From contig NC_132911.1 in assembly GCF_047675955.1 (NCBI RefSeq), forward strand, positions 69,907,133 through 69,971,132: a stretch of 64,000 nucleotides of DNA. Direction: 5' to 3'. This stretch comes from Chlorocebus sabaeus. Taxonomy: Eukaryota; Chordata; Mammalia; Primates; Cercopithecidae. The notes beneath the pieces were generated by a model. The model worked only from the letters and a program-made list of their open reading frames with translations. It was not told the origin of the DNA and searched no databases. Position numbers and translations under genes: made by a program. This document shows positions 11,601 through 23,679 of this stretch, piece by piece (position 1 is the first letter of the stretch; the number at the start of each line of letters is the position of its first letter).

Positions 11601-11674
11601 CTGAAGTGTGACAAAAGAATAATGAATCACAGATATATCTAAAATAAGCTCTATGCCATCACAGTAGTTTTGAA

Positions 11675-11869
11675 TTAGCAGCCAATGGTAGTGGTGGCAA
11701 TCTCCTCCCTCTTCACGTCATTCTTCAGGCGGTTGTTCATTAGGTCCACCAAGCACACCTGCCAGGTCCTGGCCTCCTCATCACCACACTGGTAAAGGCA
11801 TGATACAACAGTGGCCCTGCCCACGTGGACTTTACAGAGCTCATCCTTAGGCCATTTCATTTTTAACAA
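11675..11869 (-). other. GC-rich open frame in intron 7, unassigned
   Basis: 64-codon frame, clearly richer in G+C than the surrounding intron. The peptide contains QCGDEEARTWQVCLVDLMNN followed by RLKNDVKREE, a balanced, charged composition unlike translated A/T-rich intron or Alu. I do not recognise a family. There is no poly(A) after it. It could be a fragment of a processed pseudogene or chance. Confidence 0.3.
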
Positions 11870-13872
11870 GCTTAATTAAAATGGCAGCTAAAGCATAAAC
11901 CATTCTTTTTGAGAAACAATGGCTTTAAAATGACAAACACAGTTTGGCACATTTTTATTACTGTAGCCATTACTGAACAAAAGACCTAATATTTTAAGGG
12001 TGTTTATCAACAAACTGGTTATTGGATTTCAATAATGTAATCTAAAATATAAGGTTATTCCTGTAGTCCTGATGTTTAAGGAGGCTAATGAGTAATCATG
12101 TTAAGTGGAAGTCTGTGTCAAGTCTGTGATAAAATCCTCCCTCAATGGATGGATACATTCATAACAATGACACAATGTATTCATGTCAGGGAAAGCAATC
12201 TTGTAACATCAGAAATTGTAACTGTATTCTCAATAATCATTACCAAACTTACTTGATATAATAATCACAATAAATAAAAGTTTGCGATTAGCTGACAAAT
12301 GCTCAATGATAAAAAAGATCCCCTTGACTATATCACCTATTTTTCAGGAATCGCCTCTCATTTTCTGGCAAACTTGGCCAGATTTGTGTTCCCGCAGCAC
12401 CGCATGGCCTGCCCCAATACCACTCATCAGAGCATGGTATTATTTAGGTTTACCTTAGGACGGTGCTGACTAAACTGTAATGATCCTGTGCTCTGACAGT
12501 GAAAACTTTGGAGCGTACACCACTAATATTAAGTATATTTACTTACAGATTATTATAATGAACTAACATTTATCTGTTATTATACAATGAATATAAAAAC
12601 TGAAAATTTAAAAAATGAGATAAAAAATAAATTTAGATTCAAATTCTATTATTTTCTTTCTCTGCTAGAATGAATCAATCATCTCTTTCTACTCCCTGTG
12701 TTAAGTTCATCTCAGTCAGAGAAATCACTGTCTGAGGGCTTGAATCTTCCTGGAAAACTGTAACCTACCTGGAAGCAGAGATGCATATTATTTATTTTTG
12801 TATCGCATATAATTAGTACATGGAGAAGGTCAATGAATAGGAGAAGATGAAGAAAATTATTTCCTCTTTAGGATATACAAAAGCATTGAAAAAATAAAGC
12901 ATTCTAAAGCACTGCTTTAATAATGAAGATGAACAGAATGCATGGGATATAAAGCAATCTCCCTTCCTTGACATACACATGAACGGCACGGCTGTCTATG
13001 TCTTATGAACATGTGATTTATCAGGCAGTGTGCAAAGGGGTGACATTCTTATTGGCAGAAGAATAGACATCCTGGGAGAATACAATAATCCCAAATTACA
13101 CTGATTTGAAAAATTAACGTATGACTGCACACAACATCAAAACAATCTCAGGTATATTGAAGAGTTAACCATTAAAAATAGGAACATGAAAAAAAGTAAA
13201 TGAATTCTCAAAAATTCTGTGAAGAGAAAGTAACTTTAAAAACAAATCACACATATTCAAAAAATATTTGATATAAAAATGTAGCATTTCTGCTTGTAGA
13301 AAAAAAAAAACCTTCCATTGGAAAGAAAATTTTCAGTATTATAACAAAGACGAGGACTTCAATAACTTAACTTTTTAAGGTGGATTAAAAGACAGATGTT
13401 ATTTCCATTCTGTGATTGTATCTGGTAAGAGCTGACAACAAAGAAATGTCCAGAAAAGAAACTACAAATTATTTAACATATGTGAAGGTCAGATTTTACT
13501 TGTATCTGCAAAGCCATCATTAGGGTTCTTTTTCAATAAAATAGAAAAGTATTAAGTGGTGAGTTTTGCTGTGTTCAGTGAAAAACTTACTGTTTTCATT
13601 GCCTGCCAGCCCTTATGATTTCCCATTGTAATGGTTATCACAGTAAGTTTTGTTGGTGGTAGCTTTTTTTTTTCTTTTTTTTTGGCTAAATTGGCAAATC
13701 AAAAATGTAGTAGAAATAGGAGAAAGAAGGTACCTGAGATACTGGTGGCTTGCTGAGGGTAAAAAGGAGGTGGCGCTATCATGGAGGCGAACAGTTTAGT
13801 GAGATAAAATGTTCTGAATCAATATTGTATTTTTATTTTTCCTAATGATGCTACCTCTGAAAACAGATTCTA

Positions 13873-14123
13873 TTTTTTTGAGACAGAGTCTTGCTGCCGC
13901 CCAGGCTGGAGTGCAGTGGTGCAATCTCGGCTCACTGCAGCCTCTGCCTTCCCTGGTTCAATTCTCTTACTCAGGCTCCTGAGCAGCTGGGATTACAGGC
14001 ACCTACCACCATGCCTAGCTAATTTCCTTTTTTTTTTTTTTTTTTTTGTATTTTTGGTAGAGATGGGGTTTCACCTTGTTGGTCTTGAATTCCTAACCTC
14101 AGGTGATCCGCCATGCCCTGCCT
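13873..14123 (-). mobile_element. Alu with internal T19 tract
   Basis: Minus-strand Alu with a long T run at 14029-14047. Imperfect TSD gaaaacagattct / gaagacagattct. Confidence 0.88.
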
Positions 14124-14164
14124 AGTGAAGACAGATTCTTGACACATTATGTCCATCCTGAGAA

Positions 14165-14875
14165 ATTACTGAAAGAAATGAACCTCCCACACACAGAAGA
14201 CAAAAGGACAAGGCGGTCCTTGCAGGGCTCCTCAATCCCCAGACCATGGCATGACCGGTACTGATTCGTGGCTTGTTAGGAACCCGATAGGAACCAGTGC
14301 AGAGCAGGAGGGGAGCTGCCAGCCAGTGAGCATTATTGCCTGAGCTCTGCCTTGGAAGCAGTAGATTATCATAGGAGCACAGACCCTATTGTCAACTGTG
14401 CACATGAGGGATCTAGGTTGCGCACTGCTTTTTTTTTTTTTGAGACAGAGTTTTGCCCTTGTTGCCCAGGCTGGAGAGTAATAGCGCCATCTTGGCTCAC
14501 TACAACCTCCGCCTCCCAAGTTCAAGCGATTCTCCTGCCTCAGCCTCCCAAGTAGCTGGGATTACAGGCGTGCACCACCACGCCTGGCTAATTTTGTATT
14601 TTTAGTACAGACAGGGTTTCTCCATGTTGGTCAGGCTGGTCTCGAACTCCCGACCTCAGATCGTGATCCGCCTGCCTCAGCCTCCCAAAGTGCTGGGATT
14701 ACAGGTGTGAGCCACTGCGCCCAGCCAGCACACTTCTTATAAGAATCTAATGCCTGATGATCTGAAGTGGAACAGTTTCATCCCGAAACCATCCCCCTCC
14801 CCATCCAAGGAAAACATGTCTTCCACGAAACTGGTCCCTGGTGCCAAAAAGGTTGGGGGCCACTGCTCTAGAGGT
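14165..14875. mobile_element. hAT-type DNA transposon remnant, split by an Alu
   Basis: Flanks of the Alu at 14429-14726 join into one element: left part 'aaccctattgtgaactgygca...ggatctaggttgcgc'-like, right part 'cctgatgatctgaagtgg...' ending ggttgggggccactg. The end matches the ggttgggg-ccactg terminus of a common mammalian hAT family. Family not assigned. Confidence 0.6.
14429..14726 (-). mobile_element. Alu, full length
   Basis: Starts with T12 then gagacagagttttgcc; ends gccactgcgcccagcc. Inserted in the hAT-type element. Confidence 0.92.
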
Positions 14876-14891
14876 CTAAAAACAGAGAACT

Positions 14892-15198
14892 AGGCTGGGC
14901 ATAGTGGCTCATGCCTGTAATCCCAGCACTTTGCAGGACCGAGGCAGGCAGATCACTTGAGGTCAGGAGTTCGAGACCAGCCAGGCCAACATGGTGAAAC
15001 CCCATCTCTACTAAAAACACAAAAATTAGTTGGCCATGGTGGCACACGCCTATCAGCTACTTGGGAGGCTGAGACAAGAGAATCGCTCGAACCCAGGAGG
15101 TGGAGGTTGCAGTGAGCTGAGATCGTGCCGCTGCACTCCAGCCTGGGCGACAGAGCAAGACTCCATCTGAAAAACAAAACAGAACAAAACAAAAACAT
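14892..15198 (+). mobile_element. Alu, full length
   Basis: Starts ggctgggcatagtgg; ends in an A/C-rich tail. TSD aaaacagagaac at 14879-14890 and again after the tail near 15200-15211. Confidence 0.92.
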
Positions 15199-16079
15199 AA
15201 AAACAGAGAACAGTTAGAGTAAACCCAGCCAATGATAAAGCCCATATACAATATCATTCATTAACAGCTCACATTCACCAAGCACCTACCATGTGCCGGT
15301 GCTGTTTTAGGGGACAGGTAAATATTAGGGGACAGACAGACAAAAATTCCTGTCCTAGAGGCCTGACATTCTTGTGGTTTCCACGTAAGGTTCCCATGTT
15401 TTACCAGTAAGATTCTGGGGGCCAAAATTCCTATCTTATTCATATTTTTGTCACCAGCAATTAGCATCTACTCAGAGCATGAATAAGTGTACATTCATAA
15501 GAAAGGCAATTCAACCATTACCAGTCTCGCTGATATCAAAGGGAAGGATGCAGGGGCCAGGGAGGGATGGCCCCTGGGGGGCCAGGTTCTTTTGTCAACT
15601 GCCAGGGACAAGTAGAGCAAAGTTTAAAGGTTCAGTGCTACAGTGGGTTTATGTCTGGGATGTGTAAGCGTAATTCTTATCTAGACTTAGTTTAAGTATA
15701 GTTATTAAGTAAAGCAACTAAACTCATTACAGAAACATGAAACTAAACATTAAAATAGGAAACAAAGGGAAAATCACAATCTCCTCAGCTGACAACTATG
15801 AATGTTACCAGTGTCAATCAATCAAGGAGACTTTGGACTCAACTTGAACAAAATGCTTTATAATCCACATAACTTCAGCCTTGAGGACATAAAAAATAAA
15901 TACTCAAGTTAGTGACAATGCATATAGAGATGAGTTTGTCTCCAAAATTTCCAGTAATTTCTTTGGCTTGAAATATTTCTTTTTTTCATATAGACAAGAG
16001 TCCAAGAATTAGCTCTTCCATATAAATTATAAGGTATAAAAACTGAAAACAAATTTCTCACAAAATATATATACTTAAG

Positions 16080-16227
16080 TCTTTCTATTTACTATTCCCT
16101 CTGTACCTGGACTTTTTTATGGATGACTCCTTAGTTATGTACTGTCCACTTAAGTGATTTCTGATCACCCTATCTAAAGTTGTAAAACTCTTGCCATCCA
16201 CCTGGTCATTCTCTAGCATATTATTAT
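16080..16227 (+). mobile_element. L2 3' region, left part
   Basis: Sequence of the 'ctgatcaccctatctaaagt' type typical of the LINE-2 3' region, interrupted by the Alu at 16228-16520. Confidence 0.65.
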
Positions 16228-16520
16228 TATTATTATTTTAGACTGAGTTTCGCTGTGTCACCCAGACTGGAATGCAGTGGCGTGATCTCGGCTCACTGGA
16301 ACCTCTGCCTCCCAGGTTCAAGTGATGCTCATGCCTCAGCCTCCCAGGTAGCTGGGATTACAGGCACCCGCCACCACACCCAGCTAATTTTTGTATTTTT
16401 AGTAGAGACGGGGTTTCGCCATGTTGGCCAGGCTGGTCACAAACTCCTGACCTCAGGTGATCCACCAGCCTCGGCCTCCCAAAATGCTGGGATTACAGGG
16501 GTAAGCCATCATGCCAGGCC
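16228..16520 (-). mobile_element. Alu, full length
   Basis: Minus-strand Alu with a (TTA)n tail. TSD ctagcatattatt / ctaacatattatt. Confidence 0.92.
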
Positions 16521-16690
16521 ACTAACATATTATTTTGATCAAAATTCTATTTATCTATTTGTTTAATGACTGCCTCCCCCACTGGGATGTACATTTCATG
16601 AAGACAGGGATCATTCCTACTCTGCTCACCACCACATTCCTAGCACCAGGATAGAGCCTGGCATGTGGCAGATGTTCAAAGAGTGTAAAA
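16521..16690 (+). mobile_element. L2 3' region, right part
   Basis: Continues the L2 after the Alu: 'ctcccccactgggatgtac', 'cctagcaccaggatagagcc', 'gcctggcatgtggcagatg'. Confidence 0.7.
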
Positions 16691-16770
16691 CATGTGATGC
16701 TATGCGAAGGCTCAGGAGTAAGAGAGACAATCTTCAGGCATCTATCTAATCCATCCTATCTATCTATCTA

Positions 16771-17029
16771 AAGATAGGGCATCACCCAGGCTGCAGTGCA
16801 GTTGCACTATCACTACTCTCTGCTGGACCTCTCAGGCTCAAGTGATCCTCCTGAGTCAGCCTCCTAAGTAGCTGGACCACAGGTACACACCACCATGCCC
16901 ATCTAACTATATTTTTTTAGAGATGGGGTCTTGCTGTATTGCCCAGGTTGGTCTCAAACTCCTGGCTTCAAGTAATCCTCTTGCCCTGGCCTCCCAAAAT
17001 ATCGGGATTACAGGCACCGCACCTGGACC
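16771..17029 (-). mobile_element. Old Alu (AluJ-like)
   Basis: Diverged minus-strand Alu preceded by a short (CTAT)n tract at about 16755-16771. Confidence 0.85.
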
Positions 17030-17080
17030 TACTTCAAATTTTTTAGAATTCACTTTTAAAACTTTGAGTGACTCTGTTTT

Positions 17081-17229
17081 TGTTTGTTTGTTTGTTTGTT
17101 TTCTTTCTTTTTTTGAATAAAAGAGATGAGGTCTTACCAGGCTGGTCTCAAACTCCTGGGCTCAAGCAAGCCATCCGCCTCGGCTTCCCAAAGTGCTAGA
17201 ATTACAGACATGAGTCACCGCACCCAGCC
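17081..17229 (-). mobile_element. Alu, partial, with (TTTG)n tail
   Basis: Minus-strand 3' half of an Alu with a TTTG repeat at 17083-17103. Imperfect TSD gagtgactctgtt / gggtgactccatt. Confidence 0.85.
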
Positions 17230-17689
17230 CTGGGTGACTCCATTTAAAAATGTTCACTATGATAAGGGACAAGGGAAATGCTTGCATTGTAGGGCTTTGT
17301 GATTTTATCTGTATCCTTAATTGAAGCCTTGGGTAGTGTTCAATGAGTATGTTAAGGATGAAAAGTATTTAAGTATTATCAGAACTCCACAGGCAAAAAG
17401 TGTTCAAAATCATGGTTTTATTAATTTTTGTTCACATGTGTCCCTGCCCTGCTCACCTGGCATCACCCAGATTTCCTTGCCCCTGACTTGGGTTGGGTGT
17501 GCCCAGAGGGAGATGGGAGTGCAGAAGCCTTCACTGACCAGGTTAACCCTCCTGTGTGCTGCAGAGAACTTATTACCATCTTTCCACTTACCAGACTGTA
17601 TGGTGAATACTCATCAATCTCTCCCACAACATTCTCAAACAGAGGATGCAGTCTGGGCCCAGAGTTTTTTTAAACTTTGATTTAAAAAT

Positions 17690-17845
17690 TGGGGTAGGCA
17701 ATAGAGTGAGACCGCATCTCTACAAAAATTTAAAAAATTAGCTCCAGCTTGAGCCCAGGATGTTGAGGCTGCAGTACGCCATGACCACGCCACTGCACTC
17801 CAGTCTGGGCAACACTGTGAAACCCTGTCTCTTAGAAAAAAAGGC
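17690..17845 (+). mobile_element. Old Alu fragment with internal deletion
   Basis: Joins the 'gtgagaccgcatctctac' linker region to the right arm 'gagcccaggatgttgaggctg' with sequence missing between. Confidence 0.8.
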
Positions 17846-18214
17846 AGTTGGGTGATTGGGAGTATACATTTGTCAAAACCGTACACATAAAATGTATGCA
17901 CTAAATTACTGCATATAAGTTCTACTACAATAAAGTTGATTTTTTAAAAAGTTATGATACATATACTAAAATAAACTGGGGCATTTTCACATATTCTGTG
18001 ATCTCTTAAATAATCAGAAGATTAGCTATGTTCTTAAGTTGGCATCAACAGGTACAAGCCAGTTTGGTCATCCTGTTTCCCGCCTAACACCTTAGCCAGA
18101 ACTAAGATCTAGGGAGAGAGCAGTTTTGAAATAGGGATGGGGTAGGCAGACATAATTGCAGAACTGCCAGGGATAGGAAATGTCCAGGGGCAAACATGGC
18201 TTCCATTAACATCT

Positions 18215-18720
18215 GCAGACAATGATTCCCAAATCCATACATAAAGTCTGATTTCTCTCCTATACTTCAGACTCTTTTATGTAACTCTCCACTAGACCTC
18301 TATATTGGGATGTCAAATACATTTAACACCATGGATCCAAAATGGTGCTCATTGTCTCTATAAGCCTTACCCCCAAAACTTGTTCCTCTCTACATTCCTC
18401 CTCTCATAGAAGGCTTCCACCTTCTGCTCAACTGCCCAAACCAGTCTTCACTGACTTGTTTCTTTCCCCCAAATGCATTCACACACCACATCCTGTTCAT
18501 TCTAATTCCCAAGAGAACTTGCAAACTATCCACGTCTCTACTTCATCAAGGCCACTCTGCTCTCTTCTATGAAACACCAAAGTAACTCCTGGCAGGTGTT
18601 CAGGCTTTTTGTTGATACGATTTATTTTCACACTACAGCCAGGATAATTTTCTAAAGTCTCCTGCTTCCTCTCTGTAGCTCCCCATTCATTCACTGAGTC
18701 AGACCAAGGCTGTCCCTGCC
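18215..18720 (+). mobile_element. L2 fragment
   Basis: Plus-strand LINE-2-like sequence: 'atgattcccaaatccatac', 'gggatgtcaaatacattt', 'cagccaggataattttctaa'. Diverged; edges approximate. Confidence 0.65.
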
Positions 18721-19006
18721 CACAGGGAGCCCATGTGGAGCTCAGTGTAAATGCCAGCAGTCAAGGTTTCAAGTGACCTGGCCCTTGCTTGGGCTTCTCC
18801 AGCCTCTCTCTCAACCACCACCCAATTCTCTAGCTATTGCCCTTCGAAACACAGCCAGATTGAGAAACTTGATTGAGCTAGATCTCATTCTTGTGAAGGA
18901 AGCCTGTGATTTTCAGTCAAGGCAGTAACTTCAGGATAAGTATGTGAAAGTAAATCAAAAGGAATTTTCTTACGATTTTCACCTGAAATCAATGTCAACC
19001 TCTTAC

Positions 19007-19107
19007 CTTAGGTTCCTTTAAGTAACAGTGCATGGCCTGAGTAACATCCGCAGCGTGGACTGCGTTATGGTAAGGATTTTGACTGTGGTAATCTTCTTGA
19101 ATCATAA
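19007..19107 (-). CDS. PDE7A: PDE7A exon 7 (residues 199-232, HNxxH motif)
   Basis: Minus-strand exon of 101 bp. It completes Val199 (G|TT) and encodes MIQEDYHSQNPYHNAVHAAD, ending YLKEPK. In PYHNAVHAAD, His212 is the catalytic proton donor and His216 a metal ligand; this is the class I PDE signature start. The acceptor is ctttgatgcag and the donor is AAG|gtaaga. Confidence 0.97.
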
Positions 19108-19532
19108 CTGCATCAAAGAAAGAGATCCCGATTTTACTGTATATGAGCAACATATACAAGTGCAAAAATTGTGATAATTATGAGTTACCCACTCATCCTT
19201 TTCATGTAGCTATTGGTTAAAATCGTGCTGATTTGGGCAGATGATAATCACCTCACAACTCACATGTATACCAAAAGAATCAATATCAATTTGACTCCCT
19301 ATGCTATCATGGAAGAATAGACTAGGCTTCGGGGTGGAGTTGTGCCCCCTGCCATCAACGTACGTGATGGCCCTACCAGCATAACACACAAATCCAGTGG
19401 TCTCAAAGGAAAGCGAGCCTACCTGTGATGGGGAAACACAATCGCCAAGTGAGCGCGACAGACCATCAGAATTCTGCACTTGCTTCCGTCCCATCCTTTC
19501 AAATAGCCTTTTCAATACCCTTGGTTAAGAGT

Positions 19533-19824
19533 GTTTTTTTGAGACAGGATCTCACTTCGTTGCCCAGGCTGGCGTGCAGTGACATGATCATGGCTCACTG
19601 CAGCCCTGACCTCCTGGGCTCAAGTAATCCTCCCACCTCAGCCTCCCAAGTAGTTAGAACCACAGGTGCATGCCACCATGCCTGGCTCATTTTTTGTATT
19701 TTTTTGTAAAGACACGGTCTTGCCATGTTGCCCGGGCTGGTTTCAAACCCCTGGGCTCAAGGAGTCCACCTGCCTTGGCCTCCCAAAGTGCTAGCATTGC
19801 AGGTGTGAGCCACTGTGCCCCACC
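19533..19824 (-). mobile_element. Alu (AluJ-like), full length
   Basis: T7 then gagacaggatctcac; ends gccactgtgccccacc. Confidence 0.9.
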
Positions 19825-19849
19825 TAATAAGCTATTTTTGTAAGTAGTT

Positions 19850-20146
19850 ATTTATTTATTTTTGAGATGGAGTCTCGCTCTGTCACCCAGGCTGGAGTGC
19901 AACAGCATGATCTCAGCTAACTGTGCAACGCCCACCTCCCGAGTTCAAGTGATTCTCCCGCCTCAGCTGCCCGAGTAGCTGGCATTACAGGCACCTGCCA
20001 TCATGCTCGGCTAATTTTTGTATTTTTGTCATGATGGGGTTTCACCATGTTGGCCGGGCTGGTCTTGAACTCCTGACCTCAGGTGATCCACCCGCCTCAG
20101 TCTCCCAAAGTGCTGGGATTACCGGTGTGAGCCACCATGCCCAGCC
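19850..20146 (-). mobile_element. Alu, full length
   Basis: (TTTA)n tail then gagatggagtctcgctc; ends gccaccatgcccagcc. Only about 25 bp from the previous Alu. Confidence 0.9.
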
Positions 20147-20175
20147 GTATGTGTTTTATAATTTATATTTTAGTA

Positions 20176-20637
20176 CAGTAGTCCCCTCATATTCTTGGGG
20201 GATATGTTCCAAGACCCCCAATGGATGCCTGAAACCACAGATAGCACCAAATCCTATTTATACTGTGTTTTTCCTATACGAACACACCTACGATAATGCG
20301 TAATTTATAAGTTAGTCACAGTCAGAAATTAACAATAACTAAAATAAAATAGAACGATTATAACAATATGCCAGCATCACAACTCTTGTGCTTTGGGGCC
20401 ATTATGAAGTAAAATAAGGGTGACGAACACAAGCACTGTGATACCAACACGGCTGATCTGATAACCAGCACAGATCAGGATGCAATGAGATTTCATCACG
20501 CCGCTCAGAATGGTGTGCAATTCAAAACTTATGAATTGCTTACTTCTGGAATTTTCCATTTAATATTTTCAGGCTACAGTTGACCACAGGTAACTGAAAC
20601 CACCGAAAGCAAAACCAGAGATAAAGGGGGACTACTG
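20176..20637 (+). mobile_element. MER2-like Tigger DNA transposon, both ends intact
   Basis: Begins cagtagtcccctcat and ends aaagggggactactg, giving matching terminal inverted repeats, and is flanked by a TA duplication at 20174-20175 and 20638-20639 as expected for Tigger/pogo. The interior 'gttccaagacccccaatgg' and 'ggtaactgaaaccaccgaaa' are MER2 hallmarks. No transposase frame. Confidence 0.88.
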
Positions 20638-20691
20638 TACAGTATTTCAGGCATACTACTTACAATTAATACACATTAAAAAGTTTCTCAA

Positions 20692-20970
20692 GGCCAGGTG
20701 CACTGCCTCACACCTGTAATTCCAGCACTTTGGGAGGCCGAGGCTGGAGGATTGCCTGAGGTCAGGAGTTTGAGACCAGCCTAGGTCATTAGTAAGACCT
20801 TGTCTGTACTAAAAATAAAAATGCAGCATGGTGTGGTGGTGCACATCTATATTCCTAGCTACCCAGGAGGCTGAGGTGGGAGGATCGTATGAGTCGAGAG
20901 GTTGAGGCTGCAGTGAACCATGATCGCGCCACTGCACTCAAGCCTAGGTGACAGAGCGAGACTCTCCAAA
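20692..20970 (+). mobile_element. Alu (AluJ-like)
   Basis: Starts ggccaggtgcactgcctc. TSD about aaagtttctcaa / aaagcttctcaa. Confidence 0.9.
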
Positions 20971-21098
20971 GGAAAAGCTTCTCAAAAGCCCTATGTAATA
21001 ATTTTTTTTTTTTTTAAACCAGAGTTCTAAGTAGAAGTCTGAAGTCTGAGTTAATATTTTGAGCTCTTCATTTGGCTGTACATTCTTGGTATTGAGGC

Positions 21099-21334
21099 TT
21101 TTTTTTTTTTTTTGAGATGGAGTCTTGTCCTGTTGCCCAGGCTGGAGTGCAGTGGCACAATCTCAGCTCACTGCAACCTCCACCTCCCGGGTTCAAGGGA
21201 TTCTCCTGCCTTAGCCTGGATGAGGTGGGAGGCTGGCTGGAGCTTGGGAAGTTGAGGTTGCAGTGAGCCATGATCATGCCACTGCATTCCAGTCTCAGCA
21301 ATACAGTGAAACCCTGTCTCAAACAAAAAACACC
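21099..21334. mobile_element. Fold-back Alu chimera
   Basis: 21099-21217 is minus-strand Alu from its poly(T) to 'ttctcctgccttagcc'. 21218-21334 is plus-strand Alu from 'tgaggtgggaggctg' to its poly(A). Both halves cover the same Alu segment, so the unit is an inverted repeat with arms of roughly 95-100 bp. Confidence 0.85.
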
Positions 21335-21705
21335 TGAGTTATTATTTTCTCAATTCTCCCAAAGACAGTATAGAGCCGAAGCCATTCCAGATACATTGCA
21401 CAGAAGATAACCCATTGTAGCCAGTGGATTCCTTATGGCTTTAAGGTTTAATTCTCTCATAAACCTGTTCTGGTGGCTGCCAAATTAGTGGCAGCAGGAT
21501 GAGGGCAGAAACAGCCAAGTATTCATATGAACAATGTGCAAAGCGGGGATATGCATGTTTATAATTGCCAGTATAGCTACTGGGGCTACTCACACTATTT
21601 TAATTATAAACTTGAGAATTTACTACAAAATTATATCTGTACAGTTACACAGGCTTCTGTTTACCTAAAGCAGTTGCAAGTTAGCAAAAATGGTTATATG
21701 AATGA

Positions 21706-22002
21706 TTATTATTATTTTTTGAGACAGAGTCTCATTCTGTTGCCCAGGCTGGAGTGCAGTGGCACGATCTCGGCTCACTACAACCTCTGCCTCCTGGGTT
21801 CAAGTTAATTCTCCTGCCTCAGCCTTCCGAGTAGCTGGGATTACAGGCACACGCCTCCACGCCTGACTAATTTTTGTATTTTTAGTAGAGACAGGGTTCC
21901 ACCATGCTGGCCAGGATGGTCTCGAACTCCTGGCCTCAAGTGATCCACCTGCCTCAGCATCCCAAAGTGCTGGGATTACAGGCATGAGCCACTGTGCCCA
22001 GC
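21706..22002 (-). mobile_element. Alu, full length
   Basis: (TTA)n then gagacagagtctcattctg; ends gccactgtgcccagc. Confidence 0.92.
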
Positions 22003-22189
22003 ATGTATGAAATATTAAATGTCCCTACAAGCAACATCTTAACTTATTTTATAGTTCTACAGTTTTACCATTTTCTTACAGTAATACATTACTTCCTGAA
22101 TAATTTGTAATTTCTCTCTACTTAAAATTGAAAGATTTTAAACAGATAGCAAAGCAATGTGATGGTCTCTCACTATTAAGTATAGGCAT

Positions 22190-22500
22190 ACCAGCGAGAT
22201 ACTTAGTGTTAAGTTCCAGACCACCAAAATAAAGTGAATATTGCAATATAGCAAGTCAAAATTTTGGGTTTCCCAGTGCATACAAAAGCTATGTTTACAC
22301 TATAGTCTATTAAGTGTACAATAGCATTATGTATTTTTAAAAAAAAACAATGTAAACACCTTACTTTAAAAGATTTTATTGGAACAAAACGCTAATGATT
22401 ATGTGAGCCTTCATTAAGTTGTAATCTTTTTTGCTGTATATAAGCAAAGTTTATATAACCAAAAATAAATTACAAATTAAACTATCTCTTGATCTGGGCA
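22190..22500 (+). mobile_element. Tigger-like DNA transposon fragment
   Basis: 'taggcataccagcgagata', 'gttccagaccaccaaaataa' and 'ctattaagtgtacaatagca' match a common Tigger family end. No 3' inverted terminus found, so truncated. Confidence 0.65.
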
Positions 22501-22729
22501 TTATATGAAATATCACAATAAGGGTCAGAAAATGAGACCCCAAAATATGCTGCTTTGGACTTCAAACTCAGAGCAGCAAATGCAGAAGAGTACTTTCTCT
22601 GAAGTTCCCCTCTCCAACTAAAGCACAGACAAAGACTTCACCAGGAATCATGAATTCCCTCCTCCAGTACAACCAGCCAGGAGAGATTGGTGGGTATTAC
22701 AAGAAGGAAGACTAGAGTTGATATCTTGT

Positions 22730-22920
22730 GCCTCAGTCTCCTGAGCAGCTGGGATTACAGGCATGCGCCACCATGCCTGGCTAATGTTTTTGTATTTTTA
22801 GTAGAGATGAGGTTTTTGCCATGTTGGCCAGGCTGGTCTCCAACTCGTGGCCTCAAGTGATCCACCCGCCTCGGCCTCCCAAAGTGCTGGGATTATAGGT
22901 GTGAACCACCACACTGGTCC
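22730..22920 (-). mobile_element. Alu, partial
   Basis: Minus-strand Alu starting inside the element at tgcctcagtctcctgag; lacks the poly(T) end. Confidence 0.88.
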
Positions 22921-23349
22921 CAAATAATCTTTAAAGTCTACTGTCAAAGAGATTTTAGGGCTCGGAAAAAGAAGAAACCTAACTGCAATATACCTGATCT
23001 TTTAAAGTTTTAGCCTTTGAAAATTTAGAAAAGTATAGAAATTGTGTCACCTTTGTCAGCAATCTGTGGTCAGTGTAAGAAACATTGCAAAATGAAATCA
23101 AGATTCACTATTCCCCATATCTATGGTTCTGTAACTTTGCAGCCTTTGCACCAACAGGTGTAGTGCATCCTTGGTCTGATTTGCTGTGGCCACTTGCTGC
23201 AGAAGTGAAGGTGGGCCGATTCTGAGCCCAGGGCTCCAGAGGCCTGGGGACATCAGCTCCCTTGGAAACCTGGCACTACTGTTTGAACAAGCTCCGCTAA
23301 TTGTAAAATAAATAATTCTTTTTTGTTTTTAATGTAAATCTATTATGGT

Positions 23350-23605
23350 GCCAAACTCCTCTGCTTCTTTTAAATTTAACAGAAGACTATGTAGAGCCGA
23401 GATGGATCAGCCTGGTATCCTAGCTGAGGTCTCTACAAAACCAACATACGGCTCACCTGTTGCTGTCTGCAGGTGCACAGATGAGCTCACCCAGACCAAA
23501 AGAAGCATTCAACAGGCCCACAGATGCAACAGTTAAATAACTGTGTGTTGTTTTAAGTCACTAATTTTGGCTGGTTTATTATAAAGCAATAGCTAACCGA
23601 TATAA
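23350..23605 (+). mobile_element. MLT1-type LTR (3' part)
   Basis: The end 'gttgttttaagtcactaatt' followed by 'ataaagcaatagctaaccgat' is characteristic of MLT1/MaLR LTRs. Edges approximate. Confidence 0.65.
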
Positions 23606-23679
23606 CTGAGATAAAACTTACAAACAGGTTTTTATATAAATGTAAATCTTGTTACTGTTAATGGGTTAGAATCACTTAC

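Larger units (their letters stand above)
11601..19006 (-). other. PDE7A: PDE7A intron 7
   Basis: 7.4 kb. 11640-13860 is A/T-rich and mostly unassigned apart from a GC-rich 195-bp open frame at 11675-11869. From 13873 on it is packed with Alus, a hAT-type element and two L2 fragments. Confidence 0.7.
19108..23679 (-). other. PDE7A: PDE7A intron 6
   Basis: 4.6 kb containing six Alu-derived blocks (one a fold-back chimera), a complete MER2-like Tigger copy, a second Tigger-like fragment and an MLT1-type LTR end. No unannotated exon with good splice sites was seen. Confidence 0.7.
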
